From: Cohnella caldifontis
GTDB taxonomy: Bacteria > Bacillota > Bacilli > Paenibacillales > Paenibacillaceae
NCBI RefSeq assembly: GCF_029360585.1
Contig: NZ_JAQZSJ010000006.1
Coordinates: forward strand, 181,479 to 245,478
Reading direction: 5' to 3'
DNA: 64,000 nt
In this document: piece after piece, positions 6,894-16,513 of the stretch
How the letters are laid out: each line of letters starts with the position of its first letter
Position numbering within the stretch: the stretch's first letter is position 1
Position numbers and translations under genes: made by a program
The notes under the pieces: model-generated
Told to the model about the DNA's origin: nothing
The model's input: the letters and a program-made list of their open reading frames with translations, nothing else
Databases searched by the model: none

Positions 6894-9638
6894 TTACGAT
6901 TTCCCGTACACTTCGAATTCCGAGATTTGCGCGGCGGGCCAAGCCGTATTCCCGGTCACCGTCAGCCGGACATACCGCACCTTGCCCGGCGGATCGATCG
7001 GAATTTCGATCTTATTCTCCGACGCCGGATCGAACGCGTAGGCCGCCGGCGGAACCAGCGTCGCGAACGTCTGCCCGTCGGCGCTGCCAAGCACCGCGAT
7101 CTCTTGGTCCCGCTTCTCCCACGCGTCCTGCGGCACCAGGCGAAGCATCAGTTTCCCGACCTCGGTCGTTTCGCCGAGATCGAGCGTCAGCGACTGCGGA
7201 AACTTCTTGTTGGTGCTCTCCCAATACGTGAACGGGTCCCCGTCGTTCGCTTTGTCGGCGTCGAAAGCGTCGGCCGTGCTCGACGTCGCCGTGATCCCTT
7301 TCTCCAACGCCAGGTTCGTCAGCAGCTTCACTTTCCGGAACGACGCCTTCACGTCGGACGGCCGGTCCGCGGGCAACAACTCCACGCAGCCGACCTTGCG
7401 GTCGAGAATGTTCGCGATGTAGTCGAACGTCGCGAAGTCGCCGTCTTCGGACACGGCCAGGTCCGCGATCTTCGTTCCGTCCGCTTCATAGGCCGCGGCC
7501 GCGACGTACGCCCATTTGCCGCCTTTGCGGATGCGCAGCGTCGTATCGGAGCCGTAAGGCTGGTACACCCGGATCGCGTCCTTCTTCCGCACCTCGACCA
7601 GCACATGCTCGCCGGGATCCAGATCAAGTCCGTTGTAGCGCGCGTAGTTCCCCGCCCTTACGTTTCCGTCCGCCGCCGCGACATCGAATCCGCCCGGCGA
7701 GAGGGTCATCGCGTCGTCCAGCGCATATACGGACTCCCGGTTCCAGTTGGCCGTCACCGTGCGGCTCCCGAACCCGGTCCGGGTCACGTCCGGCGTCACC
7801 CGTTCGTACGACCGCACCTTCTCGTCCGCGTAGCCGGACAGCACCTCGCGCTGGATCACGCCGACCGCGTCGACCCACGGATTCGTCACCCCGTTATACA
7901 AGTCAGCCGACAGGTTGTAGCCCATGGCCAGGTTCCAGCGCAGCATCTCCGGATCGTCCGTCATCGTCTCGGCCGCCAGATCGTGCTGGTACAACAAGAC
8001 CTTATCCCGCAGCAGCATGCCGGCCATCGGGTAATACTCCGTGTAGCTCGCGGTGTTTTTGCGGTAATCCAGGACGTCCCACAGCAGATTCGTGCCCATG
8101 AACCCCGTCGCGTCGGCCGCGAGCACGTCGATGCCGTCTTCCGTGAACATCGGAAAGTCCAGGGAAGCGAAGTAATCCCTCACCCCTTGGAAATAGGCGT
8201 TGGCCGGGTTCGTTCCCTCCGGGGCCGACTTGTTGTAGAGGGCAGGCGCGTTGCGGATCCCCCATTGGTCCTCGAAAATGCCGTCAAACCCTGCTTCCTT
8301 GAGCAGCTTGCCGTGCTCCTCCGCGATCCGCTGCCGAACGAAGGGGTGGGCCGGATTGACGACGTAGCCGCTGTGCGGACCGTAATCTTCCTTGATGACC
8401 GTCCCGTTCTTCTGCAAGGCGACCACGTCCTCAAGCGAGGTGCCCGGCGGCAACTTCTGCAAAGTCGGGGAGCTCACGCCCCACCAGGAGAAGTTCGTGT
8501 ACGGCACGACTTTGTCGCCTTTCTCTTTCGCGCTCCGAACGAAGTCCCGAAAATCCGCGTCGCTTCCCCACTTGGGGTCCGGGGGCAGGAAATCCGGATA
8601 GTTCTCGTCGTGCCCTCCCGTCTGGAACCCGACCAGATGGAGCACGCCGGGATACGGAAGCCGATCCGCGTAATCCGTCTTCAAGGCATGCCAGCTCCCA
8701 TTCTTGAACGCGGAAATGTCCATTTTGTAAAAAGGCAGCGAAGCGTATGCCGTCCAGTCTTTCCCCAGCTTCTTCCTCAAAGAGGGATAGTCCGAAAACC
8801 CGTTCAACTCCCCGTATCCGCCGATGGATTCGGCATAGTCCCCGCCGATGTCCAGCACCACGTCCGGCGTCGTCCATTCGGCGTTCGGCGCCAAGACGAC
8901 AGAGTAATCATGCACCAAGGCGGTTTTGCCCGCGTCGTCCACCTGGTTTTTGAAGCCGAGATTCGCCGTCTCTGCGGTTTTCCCGTGTACGTCGTATAAG
9001 GCCAAGCTCCCGTGATCCGTCCGTACCGCTTCATAGGCGGCGAACATGACGCCCGGGTATGGCGCCGAAAAAGAATTGTTCTCCTTGAAAAACGCATCCG
9101 TAAGAAGCGCGCCCGGAAGCATCGGCAGCAAGCCGTCCTGGACACGGTCGGCCGGCACTTTCAATTCATAGGGAAACCGGAACGACTCGATCGTCAGCCC
9201 CGTGCCGTTGACCACGTTGGCGCGCATGCGGATCCGCCCGTCCCGCCCGAAGGCGACGGTCGCGTCCACTTTCAGCGGGCCGCCGTAATGAAAGACCAGC
9301 TCTTTCGCCCGGCTGTGCCATTCGTACGAAAAATCCGATGCCTGGGCGCCGTTCCACGATCCTTCGTCTCCCGCGAAGCCCCACCACAAGGCTCCGCCGC
9401 GGTTGCCGGCCGACAACGCCTCCTTCGCCCCGCGGCCGCGAATCGATTCGATCCCGCCGTTCTTGGCGCTGAACGCGATCTCGTACCGCTCGCCCGTCAC
9501 GACGATCCGGTCCGACTCCCGGGACATTTTCACCGGATAACCCGACGTGACGGCCGGGTAACCCCATATCGCCGCGGCCGCCAGCAGAACGATCACCCCC
9601 GCGGCAATCCCCATCTTCCCCTTCTTTCCCGATGCCAA
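6894..9638 (-). CDS. Exported glycoside-hydrolase-like protein with C-terminal F5/8 type C domain
   Basis: A 914-residue protein. An N-terminal basic stretch and hydrophobic segment (about residues 9-30) act as signal or anchor. A beta-rich N-terminal part is followed by a TIM-barrel-like region with acidic strand ends typical of glycosidases, for example AGFDGIFEDQWG and FPMFTEDGIDVLAAD, which places it near the uncharacterised DUF6259/DUF5696 type; I am not certain which. The last 140 residues form a discoidin (F5/8 type C, CBM32-like) carbohydrate-binding domain (NDGDPFTYWES, SLTLDLGE, VRYVRLTVTGN). The start is a TTG at 9636-9638 after GGGAGGG. It lies downstream of the binding protein at 9714 behind a terminator-like hairpin, so it probably releases the sugar imported by that transporter. 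Confidence 0.8.
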   Translation of the reverse strand: MASGKKGKMGIAAGVIVLLAAAAIWGYPAVTSGYPVKMSRESDRIVVTGERYEIAFSAKNGGIESIRGRGAKEALSAGNRGGALWWGFAGDEGSWNGAQASDFSYEWHSRAKELVFHYGGPLKVDATVAFGRDGRIRMRANVVNGTGLTIESFRFPYELKVPADRVQDGLLPMLPGALLTDAFFKENNSFSAPYPGVMFAAYEAVRTDHGSLALYDVHGKTAETANLGFKNQVDDAGKTALVHDYSVVLAPNAEWTTPDVVLDIGGDYAESIGGYGELNGFSDYPSLRKKLGKDWTAYASLPFYKMDISAFKNGSWHALKTDYADRLPYPGVLHLVGFQTGGHDENYPDFLPPDPKWGSDADFRDFVRSAKEKGDKVVPYTNFSWWGVSSPTLQKLPPGTSLEDVVALQKNGTVIKEDYGPHSGYVVNPAHPFVRQRIAEEHGKLLKEAGFDGIFEDQWGIRNAPALYNKSAPEGTNPANAYFQGVRDYFASLDFPMFTEDGIDVLAADATGFMGTNLLWDVLDYRKNTASYTEYYPMAGMLLRDKVLLYQHDLAAETMTDDPEMLRWNLAMGYNLSADLYNGVTNPWVDAVGVIQREVLSGYADEKVRSYERVTPDVTRTGFGSRTVTANWNRESVYALDDAMTLSPGGFDVAAADGNVRAGNYARYNGLDLDPGEHVLVEVRKKDAIRVYQPYGSDTTLRIRKGGKWAYVAAAAYEADGTKIADLAVSEDGDFATFDYIANILDRKVGCVELLPADRPSDVKASFRKVKLLTNLALEKGITATSSTADAFDADKANDGDPFTYWESTNKKFPQSLTLDLGETTEVGKLMLRLVPQDAWEKRDQEIAVLGSADGQTFATLVPPAAYAFDPASENKIEIPIDPPGKVRYVRLTVTGNTAWPAAQISEFEVYGKS

Positions 9639-9660
9639 CGGATCATCCCTCCCCGTTCCG

Positions 9661-9692
9661 AAAAATCCGGTCCCGCCGAAGCGGGACCGGAT
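9661..9692 (-). terminator. Intra-operon terminator after binding-protein gene
   Basis: A perfect 12-bp GC-rich stem (ATCCGGTCCCGC and its complement, loop of four) is followed on the minus strand by TTTTT. It lies between the binding-protein stop (9714) and the TTG start of the 914-residue gene (9638), so read-through would set the level of the latter. Confidence 0.8.
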
Positions 9693-9713
9693 CGTCAGGC
9701 CGTACCTTATTCC

Positions 9714-11162
9714 TTACGGTTTGATGGAATCGTAGAATTTCTCCTGCACGTATTTCGCGGCGACGTCCAGCTGCTTCTGCAGGTCGGTGCCCTTCTTCGA
9801 GAACACTTCCTGCACGACGTTGCTCATCGTCGCGTAATAGTCCTGGGTGTTATACTGGGCCTCCGGCTTGCCGTCCAGCAGGCTCAAAGACTGCGCGTCG
9901 TAGACGTAAACGTTGTCGTGCTTGGCGTAAACTTCGCGCACCTTCTGGCCGTACGGGGAATCGTCCTTGAAGTATTGGATGACCGGCGGCACGAAGTATT
10001 TGTTTTCCTTCTTCCGGGCTTCGATGTTCGCGTCCAGCGATTCCAGCCCTTTGTCGGAGAAGTAGTCGAACACCGCGTAGCGGAACGCCATTTCCTGCTC
10101 TTCCTTCGAGGCGTTCGGGTTGATGACGAGGAAGTCGCCGCCGAGCACGCCCGTATGCTTGCCGCCTTTCTCGGCCGCCGGCATCGGGAACACGAGCACG
10201 TCCTCCGGCTTCATGCCGCCTTGGTTCAGCGCCTGATCGACCGGGCCGTCCGGACCCGCGATGACCATGGCGGTGCGTCCTTGCGCGAACGCGCCGACCG
10301 CGTCGCCCCAGCCGAGCGCCCAATCTTGCGGCACGGCGCCAGCTTCCCATCTCAGCCGGTCGTAGAATTGGAGGGCTTTCAGGCCGGCCGCGGAATTGAA
10401 CGTCGCCGTCACCTTGCCGCCGTCCGTGCTCTGGATCTCGCCGCCCGCTTCGAACAGGAAGTTGGTCCAGTTCCAGCCGGCTTCGTTGCCTTTGCCCATC
10501 GGGGCGATCCCGGAAATCCCTTTGCCGGGATCCGCGACCGTTTTGGCCGTATTCAGCACGTCGTCCCACGTCCAGTCGTAGCTCGGAACGGCGACGCCTT
10601 TGTCCGTCAGCATTTTCTTGTTCACGACCGTACCGGTCACGTACCCTTGTTGGGCGATGCCGTATACTTTGCCGTCGATGACGAACTGGTTTTGCAGGAT
10701 CGGGTTCATTTCGTCTTTATGCTCGTAATTGTTGAACAGATCGGTGATGTCGGCGGCCCAGCCCTTCTCCGCCAGGAATTTGCCTTCCGTCGCGTACGTG
10801 TTGAACAGCGTCGGGGCTTCGTTGGCGCCCATTTTCATGCCGATTTCGTTCGGATTGTACTGCCAGTCGCTTTTGACGATCGTCACGTTCGGGTATTTCT
10901 CGTTGAAACGCTTGATCTTATCGTCTTCCAGCGCGCGTCTTTCGGTCTGGTCCGGCGTCGGATAATAGATGCTGATCGTGATTTTCTTCGTGCTGATGTC
11001 ATCCGAGGGCGAAGCGCCGTCCGAAGCGGCCGGAGCGGATGCCTGGGACCCGGAAGCGCCTTGCGGCGAAGCAGAAGTGTCCTCCTTCTTGCCCCCGCCG
11101 CAAGCGGCCAGCATCAGGCTGAACGCGAGCAGGACGGAGACGGCGGTGAACGGTTTGCGCAT
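9714..11162 (-). CDS. Sugar-binding lipoprotein of ABC transporter, module A
   Basis: A 482-residue family 1 solute-binding lipoprotein. Signal peptide with lipobox LAAC (Cys about residue 21), then a Ser/Ala-rich linker and the two-lobe body. It is a clear paralogue of the binding protein at 22278: both contain DWTWDD, a PMGKG(N/T)E.GWNWTNFL segment, GKVTATFNS.AGLKAL and a similar C-terminus (AKHDNVY.YD). The ATG at 11160-11162 has AAAGGGGAG upstream. It is transcribed last in the order permease, permease, binding protein. It should bind an oligosaccharide outside the membrane; the bound sugar is not known, but the flanking glycosidases point to a plant or fungal glycan. Confidence 0.95.
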   Translation of the reverse strand: MRKPFTAVSVLLAFSLMLAACGGGKKEDTSASPQGASGSQASAPAASDGASPSDDISTKKITISIYYPTPDQTERRALEDDKIKRFNEKYPNVTIVKSDWQYNPNEIGMKMGANEAPTLFNTYATEGKFLAEKGWAADITDLFNNYEHKDEMNPILQNQFVIDGKVYGIAQQGYVTGTVVNKKMLTDKGVAVPSYDWTWDDVLNTAKTVADPGKGISGIAPMGKGNEAGWNWTNFLFEAGGEIQSTDGGKVTATFNSAAGLKALQFYDRLRWEAGAVPQDWALGWGDAVGAFAQGRTAMVIAGPDGPVDQALNQGGMKPEDVLVFPMPAAEKGGKHTGVLGGDFLVINPNASKEEQEMAFRYAVFDYFSDKGLESLDANIEARKKENKYFVPPVIQYFKDDSPYGQKVREVYAKHDNVYVYDAQSLSLLDGKPEAQYNTQDYYATMSNVVQEVFSKKGTDLQKQLDVAAKYVQEKFYDSIKP

Positions 11163-11291
11163 GATCGGAAAACTCCCCTTTATTGGATTTTGGTTACAGG
11201 CTCATCATAAATGGAGGCGCTGCCATTCGGCGATGTGCATTCCTATTTCGTTCATGTGCAGGTTTACGATCTCTCGGCTGACTCGCCTGCC

Positions 11292-12161
11292 CTATCCTTT
11301 GACGCCTCCCAGATGCAACCCGCGGATGATAAACCGCTGGAAGACCAGGAAAATCAAGATCGGCGGGACCATCACCATGGTCAGGAGAGCGAACCTGATA
11401 TTCAGATCCAGCCTTCTCGCGTCGATGACGAACAGCTTGATCGCCGTCGATAGAGGATACCTGTCTTGGCTGAGCACGAACGTCGGCCAGAACCAGTCGT
11501 TCCAAGCGGACGAGAAGACGAAAATGGCCAGCGTGGCGAAGATGGGCAGCGACAGCGGAAACGCGATTTGGAAAAAGCCCCTCAGCTCCGAAGCCCCGTC
11601 GATCCGGGCCGATTCGAACAACTCCGGGTTCAGTCCGTCGAAGAAGCTTTTCAGCAGCAGCAGGTAGAAGGCGTTCGCCCCCGCCGGCAGCCAGAGTCCC
11701 CAGAAAGTCGAGATGACGTGCAGCTCTTTCAGGTTGATGAAGCTGGGAACCAGATAGGTCGCGGGCGGCACGAAAAGCGTCGCCATGAAGAAGCCGTAAG
11801 CCGCTTTCCGGTACGGCCATTCGAGCCGGGACAAGCTGTAGGACGCGAGTCCGAGCACGACGACCGTCATGACCATGTTGCCCGCGAAGATGAACAGCGT
11901 GTTCCTCAAATATTTCGGCAAGTCGATGTAATGCCAGGCTTTCGAGTAATTGTCCCAATTCCAGGATTCCGGCAGGAAATGGGGCGGGAACGTATTGACC
12001 TCCACGTTCGCCTTCACGCCGTTGAAGAACGCCACCGCGATCGGATAGACCATGGAGAGGACCATCGCCAGAATGACCAGGCACATGAGCAGGTAGACGA
12101 TCCGGTTGAGCGGCTTTCTCAGGTCGTAGGGAGACAAAATGCCGCGTTCCGCGTTTTTCAC
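11292..12161 (-). CDS. Sugar ABC transporter permease, MalG type, module A
   Basis: A 289-residue inner-membrane permease with six predicted membrane segments. The EAA loop appears as ESARIDGASELRGFFQIAFP near the middle of the protein, and the C-terminus ends in the MalG-typical LHLGGVKG. It begins with GTG at 12159-12161, preceded by GGAGGGGG, and overlaps the stop of the upstream permease (GTGA overlap), showing translational coupling. It pairs with the MalF-type protein to form the channel for the binding protein at 9714. The counterpart in module B is at 24671. Confidence 0.95.
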   Translation of the reverse strand: MKNAERGILSPYDLRKPLNRIVYLLMCLVILAMVLSMVYPIAVAFFNGVKANVEVNTFPPHFLPESWNWDNYSKAWHYIDLPKYLRNTLFIFAGNMVMTVVVLGLASYSLSRLEWPYRKAAYGFFMATLFVPPATYLVPSFINLKELHVISTFWGLWLPAGANAFYLLLLKSFFDGLNPELFESARIDGASELRGFFQIAFPLSLPIFATLAIFVFSSAWNDWFWPTFVLSQDRYPLSTAIKLFVIDARRLDLNIRFALLTMVMVPPILIFLVFQRFIIRGLHLGGVKG

Positions 12162-13021
12162 GCCGCCCCCTCCCCTCGTTTGGAAATCCGCTGCTGCAGC
12201 GCGGCCAAGAGGCCCAGCACCAGGAACATGAGCACGCCGAGGGCGGAAGCGCCGCCGTAATCGAGGCGGTTGAAGGCGTTTTTGACGATGTTCAGCGCAT
12301 AGGTCAGCGTCGCGTTATTCGGCCCTCCGTCCAGCATGGCCAGCTGGGATTGATAGCCCTGGGACGTCGCGATGAGCTGGAGCACGAAGAGCAGCGCGAT
12401 TTGGCCCCGGATCGCCGGAAGCGTGATGTGCCGGATCCGCTTCCATACGCCCGCGCCGTCGATCTCCGCGGCCTCGTACCAATCCCGCGGAATGCTCAGG
12501 ATCGCGGCCAAGTAGATCAGCATCGCGGAGCCGAACTGCTGCCAAGTCTCCATGAACACGAGGGAAGCCATGGACCATTTCGGGTCCGTCATGAAATTGA
12601 CCGGCGACAGGCCGAATTGCGTCAGCAGGGCGTTGATCGGACCGACCGGATCGTACAGCCATCTCCACAGCCCGTACAGCACGACGACGGGAACCACGTA
12701 GGGCAAGTAGGCCGCGACCCTGGCGATGCCTTGCCCCCGCCGCAGCTCCGAGATCGCCACCGCGAACAGAATCGGGACCCAGAATCCGACCGCGATGCAC
12801 AAACCCATGTAGTACAGCGTGTTCTTGACGGCCGTGCCGATCACCGGATCCCGGAAGATGGCGCGGTAGTTGTCCAGGCCGACGAACGTATCGCCCTTGA
12901 CGAAATCGACGTGATAAAAGCTGTAAATCATCCCTTTGACCATCGGCGTCCACGTGAACAGCAGAAAAATCAGCGCGGCGGGGAGCACGAACGCGTATCC
13001 CCACACGTATTTCCTCCACAT
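12158..13021 (-). CDS. Sugar ABC transporter permease, MalF type, module A
   Basis: A 287-residue permease. The first membrane segment is at about residues 8-30, with the family mark MVKGMIYSFYHVDF after it. The EAA loop reads YEAAEIDGAGVWKRIRHITL. It begins at ATG 13019-13021 with a GGACGGAGAG binding site and overlaps the next gene by four bases. It starts 94 bases after the response regulator gene, and that gap holds a TACAAT box without a good -35 element, so the transport genes may be switched on separately by the regulator. It is paralogous to the protein at 23805. Confidence 0.95.
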   Translation of the reverse strand: MWRKYVWGYAFVLPAALIFLLFTWTPMVKGMIYSFYHVDFVKGDTFVGLDNYRAIFRDPVIGTAVKNTLYYMGLCIAVGFWVPILFAVAISELRRGQGIARVAAYLPYVVPVVVLYGLWRWLYDPVGPINALLTQFGLSPVNFMTDPKWSMASLVFMETWQQFGSAMLIYLAAILSIPRDWYEAAEIDGAGVWKRIRHITLPAIRGQIALLFVLQLIATSQGYQSQLAMLDGGPNNATLTYALNIVKNAFNRLDYGGASALGVLMFLVLGLLAALQQRISKRGEGAA

Positions 13022-13056
13022 CCCGTCTCTCCGTCCTTTCTCCGTGTGTCTACCTC

Positions 13057-13062
13057 ATTGTA
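13057..13062 (-). promoter_or_regulatory. Possible activator-dependent -10 box for module A transport genes
   Basis: TACAAT on the minus strand, about 36 bases upstream of the permease start, with no good -35 hexamer 16-18 bases further up. A matching arrangement occurs in front of the module B binding protein (22214-22219). Confidence 0.3.
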
Positions 13063-13115
13063 GAAAAAGGACGTCGGCGTGAACATGTGCGCTTCTATCG
13101 GGATGATAGCCAATC

Positions 13116-14420
13116 TTACTTCTTCAGATCGGTCGGGCTGATTCCGAAAAACTTTTTGAATATTTTGCTGAAATGTTCCGGCGACTCGTACCCGACTTTC
13201 TCCGCGATCTCGTAACGGCGCAGGTCGGTTTGGAGCAGCAGTCTGCGCCCCTCTTCCATGCGCAGCTTAATGACGTATTCCCACAGGCCCGAACCCGTGT
13301 ATTTCTTGAACAGATAGCTCAAATAGTTGGGGCTGACGTGGTTCCGCTGCGCCACCTCGTTAAGCGTCAGTCCTTTCTGGGCGTAGTTCTCCAGGATGTA
13401 CGCCTTGGCTTTCTCCACGATCTCGTTGTTCCGTTCCGCCCATTCCGCTTCCGTCGGCTCTTCGCCGTAAAGATTCCATTTGAAATCCCCGTAGAAAAAC
13501 ACGTGATGGTCCTGGTGCTCGCGGTTCCACTGGATGGCCCGCCCTGCTTGCTTGCCCAGCGTATGCAGAAACTCCGTGCCTTTCAAGATTTGGCTGATCC
13601 CGACGACGGAATCGAGCCGCAGGTACCGGGCAATGTTGTGGTGAAGGCTCCGGCCGATCATTTCCAGTTGGTTGATCTTGTCCGAGCCCGAATCCCCGAA
13701 ATCGGCCTCGCTCCATTGCAGGATGACGGTGATTTCCGCGTCCGGCGAGTAGAAGGAGACGTGCCGGAAATCCCGGTCGAGCAGCTCGCTGACGATATTG
13801 AGCGCGGCATACTGAAGCAGGCGGACGTCCCGGTTGCCCGTAAGCTCCGGGGCGGGGTTCAGCTTGATTTTCAACACGGCGAAATACGGGCCCTCGAGCC
13901 CCATTTCGCTCCACGCTTCCTCCGCGAGCCCTTCCTCCGCGGATTCGAGCATCCGGTTCAACGCTTCCGCGCGCCGCGGATCCGGCTCTTCCATCTGAAA
14001 ACGTTCGCTCTGACCCGACAGGTATCCGGAATCGTTCGGCGCCGGCTTGTTCATGTGCAGCAGCACGTTGCGCACCGAATCGAGGAACTGCTCGTTTTTG
14101 AACGGTTTGATCAAATAATCTTTCGCCCCGAGGCGAAGGGCCAGTTGGGCATACTGGAACGTCTCGTGGGCGGAAATGACGATCGTCTGCACCCAAGGCT
14201 TGACGATTTTGGCTTGGTGCATCAGCTCGATGCCGCTCATGGCGCCCATTTGGATGTCGGTCACGATCAGGTCGATCTCTTCCATCCTTAAGTAATCGAG
14301 CGCCTCCTGGCCGCTGTGCGCGGTGAACAGGCCGCCGATGTCGAGCCCGGACGACTGCAGCAGGCCCGACAGCCCCTTGCAGATGAGCGGTTCGTCGTCC
14401 ACGATCAGGATGTTATACAT
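13116..14420 (-). CDS. YesN-type response regulator with AraC DNA-binding domain, module A
   Basis: A 434-residue response regulator. Receiver domain at residues 1-120 with acidic pocket VDDEP, phospho-acceptor Asp55 (LIVTDIQM) and Lys in YLIKPFKNEQ. A middle region of about 200 residues without a clear catalytic motif links to a C-terminal AraC-type double helix-turn-helix (about residues 335-434; RNHVSPNYLSYLFKK and VGYESPEHFSKIFKK). The ATG at 14418-14420 has GGAGGAGG upstream. The kinase gene overlaps it by eight bases, so kinase and regulator are made together. It most likely activates the following permease and binding-protein genes when the kinase senses the sugar or its loaded binding protein. 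Its paralogue is at 20804. Confidence 0.95.
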   Translation of the reverse strand: MYNILIVDDEPLICKGLSGLLQSSGLDIGGLFTAHSGQEALDYLRMEEIDLIVTDIQMGAMSGIELMHQAKIVKPWVQTIVISAHETFQYAQLALRLGAKDYLIKPFKNEQFLDSVRNVLLHMNKPAPNDSGYLSGQSERFQMEEPDPRRAEALNRMLESAEEGLAEEAWSEMGLEGPYFAVLKIKLNPAPELTGNRDVRLLQYAALNIVSELLDRDFRHVSFYSPDAEITVILQWSEADFGDSGSDKINQLEMIGRSLHHNIARYLRLDSVVGISQILKGTEFLHTLGKQAGRAIQWNREHQDHHVFFYGDFKWNLYGEEPTEAEWAERNNEIVEKAKAYILENYAQKGLTLNEVAQRNHVSPNYLSYLFKKYTGSGLWEYVIKLRMEEGRRLLLQTDLRRYEIAEKVGYESPEHFSKIFKKFFGISPTDLKK

Positions 14421-16233
14421 GACGTTCCTCCTCCTGTTGCCGGGCCGGAAGCGCGATCGTGACGACCGTTCCCCCGCCCGGTCTCCTGGTGTAGCGAAGG
14501 CCGTACTCGGCCCCGTAATGCAGGCGGATCCGCTGCTGGACGTTCCGGATCCCGTAACCCTGCGCGGCCGGCTCGGACGCGTCCCCGTTCAGCAAATCTT
14601 CGATTTTCCCGATATCGGGATCCATGTAGCCGTTGTCTTCGATGCGGATTTCGACCTTATCTCCTCGAAGTTCTGCCGTTACGGCGATTTCGCCGTCTTC
14701 TCCCATGTTGCGGACGCCGTGCAGGATGGCGTTTTCGAGCAGCGGCTGCAGGGTGATCTTGGGAATCAGGATCGGCAGCGCCGCTTCCTCGACGTTCCAG
14801 GCCAACTGGAATTCGTAGCCGTAACGCATCTGCTGCAGGTTCATATACGCGCGCGCATGCTGCAGTTCCTCTTCCAGCGTGATGAGCTCGCGTCCCCGGC
14901 TCAAGCCGATTCTCATCAGCTGGGCCAGCTCCTTGATCATGACGGCGGCCTCGGAGTTGCCTTCCAGCGAGCTTTTCCAGTAGATGCTCTCGAGCGTGTT
15001 GTACAGCAAATGGGGATTGATCTGCTGGTAGAGAATTTGCAGCTGCGCCTCTTTCTGCTTGATTTCCATCAGGTAGCGGTCTTGAATCAGGCCGTTCAGC
15101 CGGTCCGCCATGCCGTACACCGAATGGATGAGCACGCCGACTTCGTCGTTGCGGTCCTTGGCCGGCGTCTGGGGAACCGGTTTGCCCGGTTCATACGAAC
15201 GCGTGAAACCGGCCAGCTTCTGCATGGGCGTCAGGAGGGAGCGCCAGAAGTAGGCCATGACGGCCAAGGCGAACGCCGAATATACGATCGAGATCAGCTG
15301 GATGACCCGTTTCAGCTCGTTTTGCTGCTGCAGCATGGAGAACGTGGGAATTTTATAGATCAGCTTCAGCTGGGCTTCGTAATTGTAATGCTCCACGTAG
15401 ATGAAGTCGCCGTCGATGGCGTCGACCGTGCCGTCGGGGTCGTCCCCCGTCACCAATCCGCGGGGCAGCGGGAGCGTACGGCCGATGACCGGGTCGCGAA
15501 CCGAAGCCGCGAGGATCCGGTTGGCGTAATCCGTCACGTAAATTTCCCCGTTGTCGGGCAGGGAGACGGTCTGAAGGGATTGCTGGATTTTCTTGTGCAC
15601 GTTCGTCGCGATCAGCACCCCGATGACCCGGTTGCCTACGGTCGTGCTGTTCACTGCCCGCACGTAGGCCAAGGTCGTCTGCGACGAGCCCGTCACGATC
15701 GAGTCGAACAGCCGGAGGTAGCCTTTGCCTTTGCGGGCCGCGGCTTCATCCATCCAGGCTTGCTTCTCGTCGTCCGTATAGAAGAAAACCCCGCCGTTTT
15801 TGAAATTGAGGGGGGTGCGGGGAGCGAAGGGATAGGCGTTATCCGGATCGTTGATATACAGGTAATACGCCACCGCCTCTCCTTCGCTTACGCCGAGCGG
15901 ATAAGTGAGCAGCAGCTTGTCGGCGGTCTCGTACTTCTTGACCCGGACCAAGATGTCTTCCTCTTTGGGCTGAAGCGCCTGCGTGACGGGGTTCTGGATG
16001 ATCGTCGTCATGATCCGGCTGATCGTGTCGATGTCCCGGTTGATCAGGATGTAATTTTGTTTGTTCAGCTCCAGGTACGCGTTCGTGACATGCCGTTTCA
16101 GGAGCTGTTCGGCTTTCTGGTTGGCGTAAGCGTTCAAGAGGAAGACGGGCCCGACCAGTATCAGCACCAGCAGGACCAGCTGCTGCTTCACCTTCATCTT
16201 CGTAAGCGGATTGGTCCATCCCAGCCGTAACAT
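14413..16233 (-). CDS. YesM-type sensor histidine kinase, module A
   Basis: A 606-residue membrane kinase. Membrane segments at about 16-36 and 307-330 flank an extracellular sensing domain of about 270 residues. A HAMP-like segment follows, then the His_kinase family motif QQINPHLLYNTLESI with phospho-acceptor His408. The ATPase domain shows N501 in LQPLLENAILHG and the G-box GYGIRNVQQR. The start ATG at 16231-16233 was chosen because it follows GAGGGGG and directly precedes the basic/hydrophobic N-terminus; an upstream in-frame extension of 48 residues looks non-coding. It overlaps the regulator gene. The family senses sugars or polymers at the surface; the ligand is unknown. Confidence 0.93.
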   Translation of the reverse strand: MLRLGWTNPLTKMKVKQQLVLLVLILVGPVFLLNAYANQKAEQLLKRHVTNAYLELNKQNYILINRDIDTISRIMTTIIQNPVTQALQPKEEDILVRVKKYETADKLLLTYPLGVSEGEAVAYYLYINDPDNAYPFAPRTPLNFKNGGVFFYTDDEKQAWMDEAAARKGKGYLRLFDSIVTGSSQTTLAYVRAVNSTTVGNRVIGVLIATNVHKKIQQSLQTVSLPDNGEIYVTDYANRILAASVRDPVIGRTLPLPRGLVTGDDPDGTVDAIDGDFIYVEHYNYEAQLKLIYKIPTFSMLQQQNELKRVIQLISIVYSAFALAVMAYFWRSLLTPMQKLAGFTRSYEPGKPVPQTPAKDRNDEVGVLIHSVYGMADRLNGLIQDRYLMEIKQKEAQLQILYQQINPHLLYNTLESIYWKSSLEGNSEAAVMIKELAQLMRIGLSRGRELITLEEELQHARAYMNLQQMRYGYEFQLAWNVEEAALPILIPKITLQPLLENAILHGVRNMGEDGEIAVTAELRGDKVEIRIEDNGYMDPDIGKIEDLLNGDASEPAAQGYGIRNVQQRIRLHYGAEYGLRYTRRPGGGTVVTIALPARQQEEERHV

Positions 16234-16458
16234 GCCGTGTCGTTCCCCCTCGCCGTCCGTATTCCCATTATGCGGCCGAAACCCGCCGGCACGGAATAGA
16301 CCGGCCCGAACTCCGTAATTTCGCGCACGATTTCGGTAAACCAACACATACGCCGCCAGGCCGCCAAAATCCTCCATCCGTTTGGCGAAAATATTTGGGC
16401 CCTGGCCGGTCGAAAGGAAGTTCCTCTATTTCTTCGATGGTTTGTAGTCGGCGGAATC

Positions 16459-16493
16459 GAAAGAAACCCCGGAAACCGATTCGGTTCCCGAGG
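16459..16493 (-). terminator. Terminator of the GH31 gene
   Basis: On the minus strand a 12-bp stem (with two G-U pairs) and 3-base loop is followed by TTTCTTTC. It lies about 20 bases past the GH31 stop (16514), so the kinase gene at 16233 probably has its own promoter. Confidence 0.75.
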
Positions 16494-16513
16494 CTTCGAT
16501 CACTGCCGCTCTC

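Noticed and set aside
6696..11210. Very long plus-strand open frames (about 767 and 732 codons) opposite the 914-residue protein and the module A binding protein
   Set aside because: They are mirror images of real minus-strand genes, rich in Arg, Gln and His, with no domain, ribosome binding site or membrane pattern. High GC at third codon positions removes stops on the opposite strand.
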